A stretch of 64,000 nt of DNA from Devosia insulae DS-56. GTDB lineage: Bacteria; Pseudomonadota; Alphaproteobacteria; Rhizobiales; Devosiaceae. Below, piece by piece: positions 61,934 to 64,000 of the stretch. The stretch is from NCBI RefSeq assembly GCF_000970465.2, contig NZ_LAJE02000158.1, positions 1 through 64,000 on the forward strand. The letters are read 5' to 3'. The position numbers and the translations under genes are program-made. The notes below the pieces were generated by a model that worked only from the letters and a program-made list of their open reading frames with translations, searched no databases and was not told the DNA's origin. How positions within the stretch are numbered: position 1 is the first letter of the stretch; the number at the start of each line of letters is the position of its first letter.

Positions 61934-62163
61934 CCCATCACCATCACACCGACGATGAGCACTGGAATGGCCAGCAGCAGCAACGCCCCGATGATCGGCT
62001 GATGCGCCTCGATGAAGGCGTAGAGCGACAGCGCCACGAACACCATCGACACGATGCCCCACTTCACGAAAGTGATGAAGCCGGCATAGGTCGCCTCATG
62101 CTGGGCGTAATCCATAGCGGGCGGCAGTTCGTGCGTGGCAGCGGCGGCGGGTTTCTTGGCCAT
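61918..62163 (-). CDS. aa3-type cytochrome c oxidase subunit IV
   Basis: 81 aa matching PF07835: DYAQHEATYAGFITFVKWG before the helix SMVFVALSLYAFI, and a second hydrophobic helix (IGALLLLAIPVLIVGVMVMG) that single-helix homologues lack. A small accessory subunit of the aa3 oxidase. Its N-terminus is Ala/Lys/Pro-rich. It precedes the pnt operon and has its own terminator. Confidence 0.88.
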   Translation of the reverse strand: MAKKPAAAATHELPPAMDYAQHEATYAGFITFVKWGIVSMVFVALSLYAFIEAHQPIIGALLLLAIPVLIVGVMVMGSRRS

Positions 62164-62350
62164 AGGTCCTCAGTCCATTGATCGTCTTTCGGGACACCGA
62201 TCCCCAAACCATCACGTCGCGATAGCACGCGAACGCCGAAGATCAGACCGCCCCACTCCGCCTCTCATACTTCGCGCGGCAGTGCCGCACAAGCGCAGCG
62301 CGGCGGTTGGCCACGCTGCACCATTTGCCAGGCCGCCCGCCACATCAGCC

Positions 62351-64000
62351 TCAGGCCGGTTGCGTCGCTTCCAGCTCGTTGATCAGCCGCTCGATCATCC
62401 CCAGCCCGAGCGACCAGAAGTCCGGGTCGCGGGCGTCGAGGCCGAAGGGCGCCAGCAGCTCGGAGTGGTGCTTACTGCCACCGGCCTTCAGCAACTCGAA
62501 ATACCGCTCTGCAAAACCTTCGCTCGACTTCTCGTACTGCGCGTAGAGCGAGTTCACCAGGCAATCGCCGAAGGCATAGGCGTAGACGTAGAACGGCGAA
62601 TGGATGAAGTGCGGGATATAGGCCCAGAAGATGTCGTAGCCTTCATTGAGCTTGATCGCCGGCCCAAGGCTTTCTGCGCCGACCTCGAGCCAGATCTGGT
62701 TGAGGTCGGCCGTGGTCAGCTCGCCCTGTTTGCGCCGCGTATGGACCTCGCGCTCGAAGGTGTAGAAGGCGATCTGCCGCACCACGGTATTGAGCATGTC
62801 CTCGACCTTGCTCGACAGCATGGCGAAGCGCTGCGTCGGGTCGGTGGTGTTCTTCAGCATCGAGCGGAAGGTCAGCATCTCGCCGAACACCGAGGCGGTC
62901 TCGGCCAGGGTCAGCGGCGTCGGCGCCATCAGCGCCCCCTGCGGGCCTGCCAGCACCTGGTGCACGCCGTGCCCGAGCTCATGCGCCAGCGTCATCACAT
63001 CGCGTGATTTACCGAGGTAGTTGAGCATCAGGTAGGGATGCGCCGAAGGCACCGTCGGGTGCGCGAAGGCGCCCGGCGACTTGCCGTCCTTGGTCGGCGC
63101 GTCGATCCAGCCCTTTTCGAAGAACGGCTCGGCGATCTCGGCCAGCTTCGGCGAGAAGGCGGCGTAGGCCTCCATCACCGTATCCCTCGCGGTCGGCCAG
63201 TCGTAGATGCGATCGTCACTGCTCGGCAGCGGTGCGTTGCGGTCCCAGGCGTTCAGCTGGGCCTTGCCGAACCACTTGGCCTTCATGGCGTAATAGCGGT
63301 GGCTGAGCCGCGGGTAGGCAGCGCGCACCGCCGTCTGCAGCGCATCGACGACTTCACGCTCCACCGAGTTCTCGAGGTGGCGGCTGTCCGCGATATCCTT
63401 GAAACCATGCCAGCGGTCGGCGATTTCCTTGTCCTTGGCGAGGACATTGGTGATGTGGGTGAACAGCTTCTCGTTGCCGTGCAGCGTCTTCGACAACCCG
63501 TTGAACGCCGCCTCGCGCTTCAGCTCATCTTTGTCGGACAGGTAGTTGAGCGTCGATTCGAGGTTCAGCTCCTCGCCGTCGACATTGAACTTGAGCGCGG
63601 CCATGGTCTCGTCGAACAGCCGGTTCCAGGCGCCGGCGCCGGTCACCGATTTCTCGTGGAACAGCTCTTCGATTTTGTCCTCGAGCTGGTAGGGCTTGGC
63701 CTTCCTCAGCTCGGCAAACCACGGGCGGTAGCGGCCGAGCTCGGGGCTACCGTCGAGCGCCGCTTCCAGCACCGCTTCGTCGATGCGGTTGAGCTCGAGG
63801 CCGAAAAAGATCAGCCCGGTCGAGAGATCGGTGAGCGCCTGGCTGAGATCACCGAGGAACTTGACCTTGTCCGGATCCTGGGTGTTCCGCACATATTGCA
63901 GGAACGCGTAGGAGCCGAGCTTGCCGCTGAGATCGCCGAGCGCCTCGTAACGCTTGATTGCATCGAGCAGCTTGCCCGCCTTCGCCAGCCCCTCGAGCTT
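62351..64000 (-). CDS. M3-family oligoendopeptidase (PepF-like), 5' end missing
   Basis: 549 residues inside the window; the frame stays open to 64000 (KLEGLAKAGKLLDA...) so the start lies beyond it. Zinc site HELGHGVHQ with the downstream Glu in LAETASVFGEM; also HPTVPSAHPYLMLNY. Cytoplasmic metallopeptidase acting on short peptides. Roughly 60-70 N-terminal residues are missing compared with PepF. Confidence 0.93.
   Translation of the reverse strand, partial: KLEGLAKAGKLLDAIKRYEALGDLSGKLGSYAFLQYVRNTQDPDKVKFLGDLSQALTDLSTGLIFFGLELNRIDEAVLEAALDGSPELGRYRPWFAELRKAKPYQLEDKIEELFHEKSVTGAGAWNRLFDETMAALKFNVDGEELNLESTLNYLSDKDELKREAAFNGLSKTLHGNEKLFTHITNVLAKDKEIADRWHGFKDIADSRHLENSVEREVVDALQTAVRAAYPRLSHRYYAMKAKWFGKAQLNAWDRNAPLPSSDDRIYDWPTARDTVMEAYAAFSPKLAEIAEPFFEKGWIDAPTKDGKSPGAFAHPTVPSAHPYLMLNYLGKSRDVMTLAHELGHGVHQVLAGPQGALMAPTPLTLAETASVFGEMLTFRSMLKNTTDPTQRFAMLSSKVEDMLNTVVRQIAFYTFEREVHTRRKQGELTTADLNQIWLEVGAESLGPAIKLNEGYDIFWAYIPHFIHSPFYVYAYAFGDCLVNSLYAQYEKSSEGFAERYFELLKAGGSKHHSELLAPFGLDARDPDFWSLGLGMIERLINELEATQPA

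Overview
The window is a GC-rich alphaproteobacterial chromosome segment made almost entirely of core genes. Four lines of evidence point to Hyphomicrobiales: the tol-pal order, a CtrA-degradation adaptor (RcdA) beside DUF1192 and DUF1013 genes, a three-part pntAa/pntAb/pntB transhydrogenase with an aa3-type oxidase subunit IV, and a class I aldolase in a tkt-gap-pgk-fba cluster. Overall it looks Devosia-like, but that genus placement is inference. No prophage, IS element, CRISPR array, rRNA or tRNA was seen.

Region 1 (1-16.6 kb) reads almost wholly leftward. A tightly overlapping DNA-repair chain (ruvC, ruvA, two unknown genes, ruvB, VOC protein, HhH protein, Nudix, ybgC) leads to the cell-envelope operon tolQ-tolR-tolA-tolB-pal-cpoB, followed by tilS, ftsH, a frameshifted methyltransferase and glmM. 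A rightward CHRD gene separates ybgC from tolQ. Region 2 (16.7-26.6 kb) holds two tandem membrane diguanylate cyclases, yebC, a secreted two-repeat protein, 6S RNA followed by fau and ymdB, a Na+/H+ antiporter, a parDE toxin-antitoxin pair, a lytic transglycosylase, zapA and DUF4164.

Region 3 (26.8-40.3 kb) is the rightward central-carbon cluster tkt, gap, pgk and fba, interrupted by a glycolipid-binding-like protein, an outer-membrane barrel protein and a vapBC pair. It continues into a thiE-like gene, a Sel1 protein, an inositol monophosphatase and a MotA/TolQ-like plus OmpA/MotB-like pair. Region 4 (40.3-52.7 kb) contains a divergent NmrA/AraC pair, an ABC exporter, rpmE, a GFA protein, rcdA, DUF1192, a quinone oxidoreductase, DUF1013, a Kef-type antiporter, a TauE-type transporter, two DUF465 genes and a TetR regulator. 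Region 5 (52.8-64 kb) has purE-purK, rpsU, a DUF992 protein, a hydrolase, a DsbA-like protein, a membrane protein behind a SoxR-type promoter, the transhydrogenase operon, a COX subunit IV and a PepF oligopeptidase cut by the window edge.

The best candidates for new biology are non-coding or architectural: a possible small RNA with anti-Shine-Dalgarno loops and a CtrA-type box between rcdA and DUF1192; a textbook MerR/SoxR promoter with a 19-bp spacer; heptad-repeat hairpins in two places; three ~90-bp palindromic elements; an exported protein gene inside the pnt operon and a histone-H1-like tail on PntAa; and a MotA/MotB-like pair outside any flagellar context.
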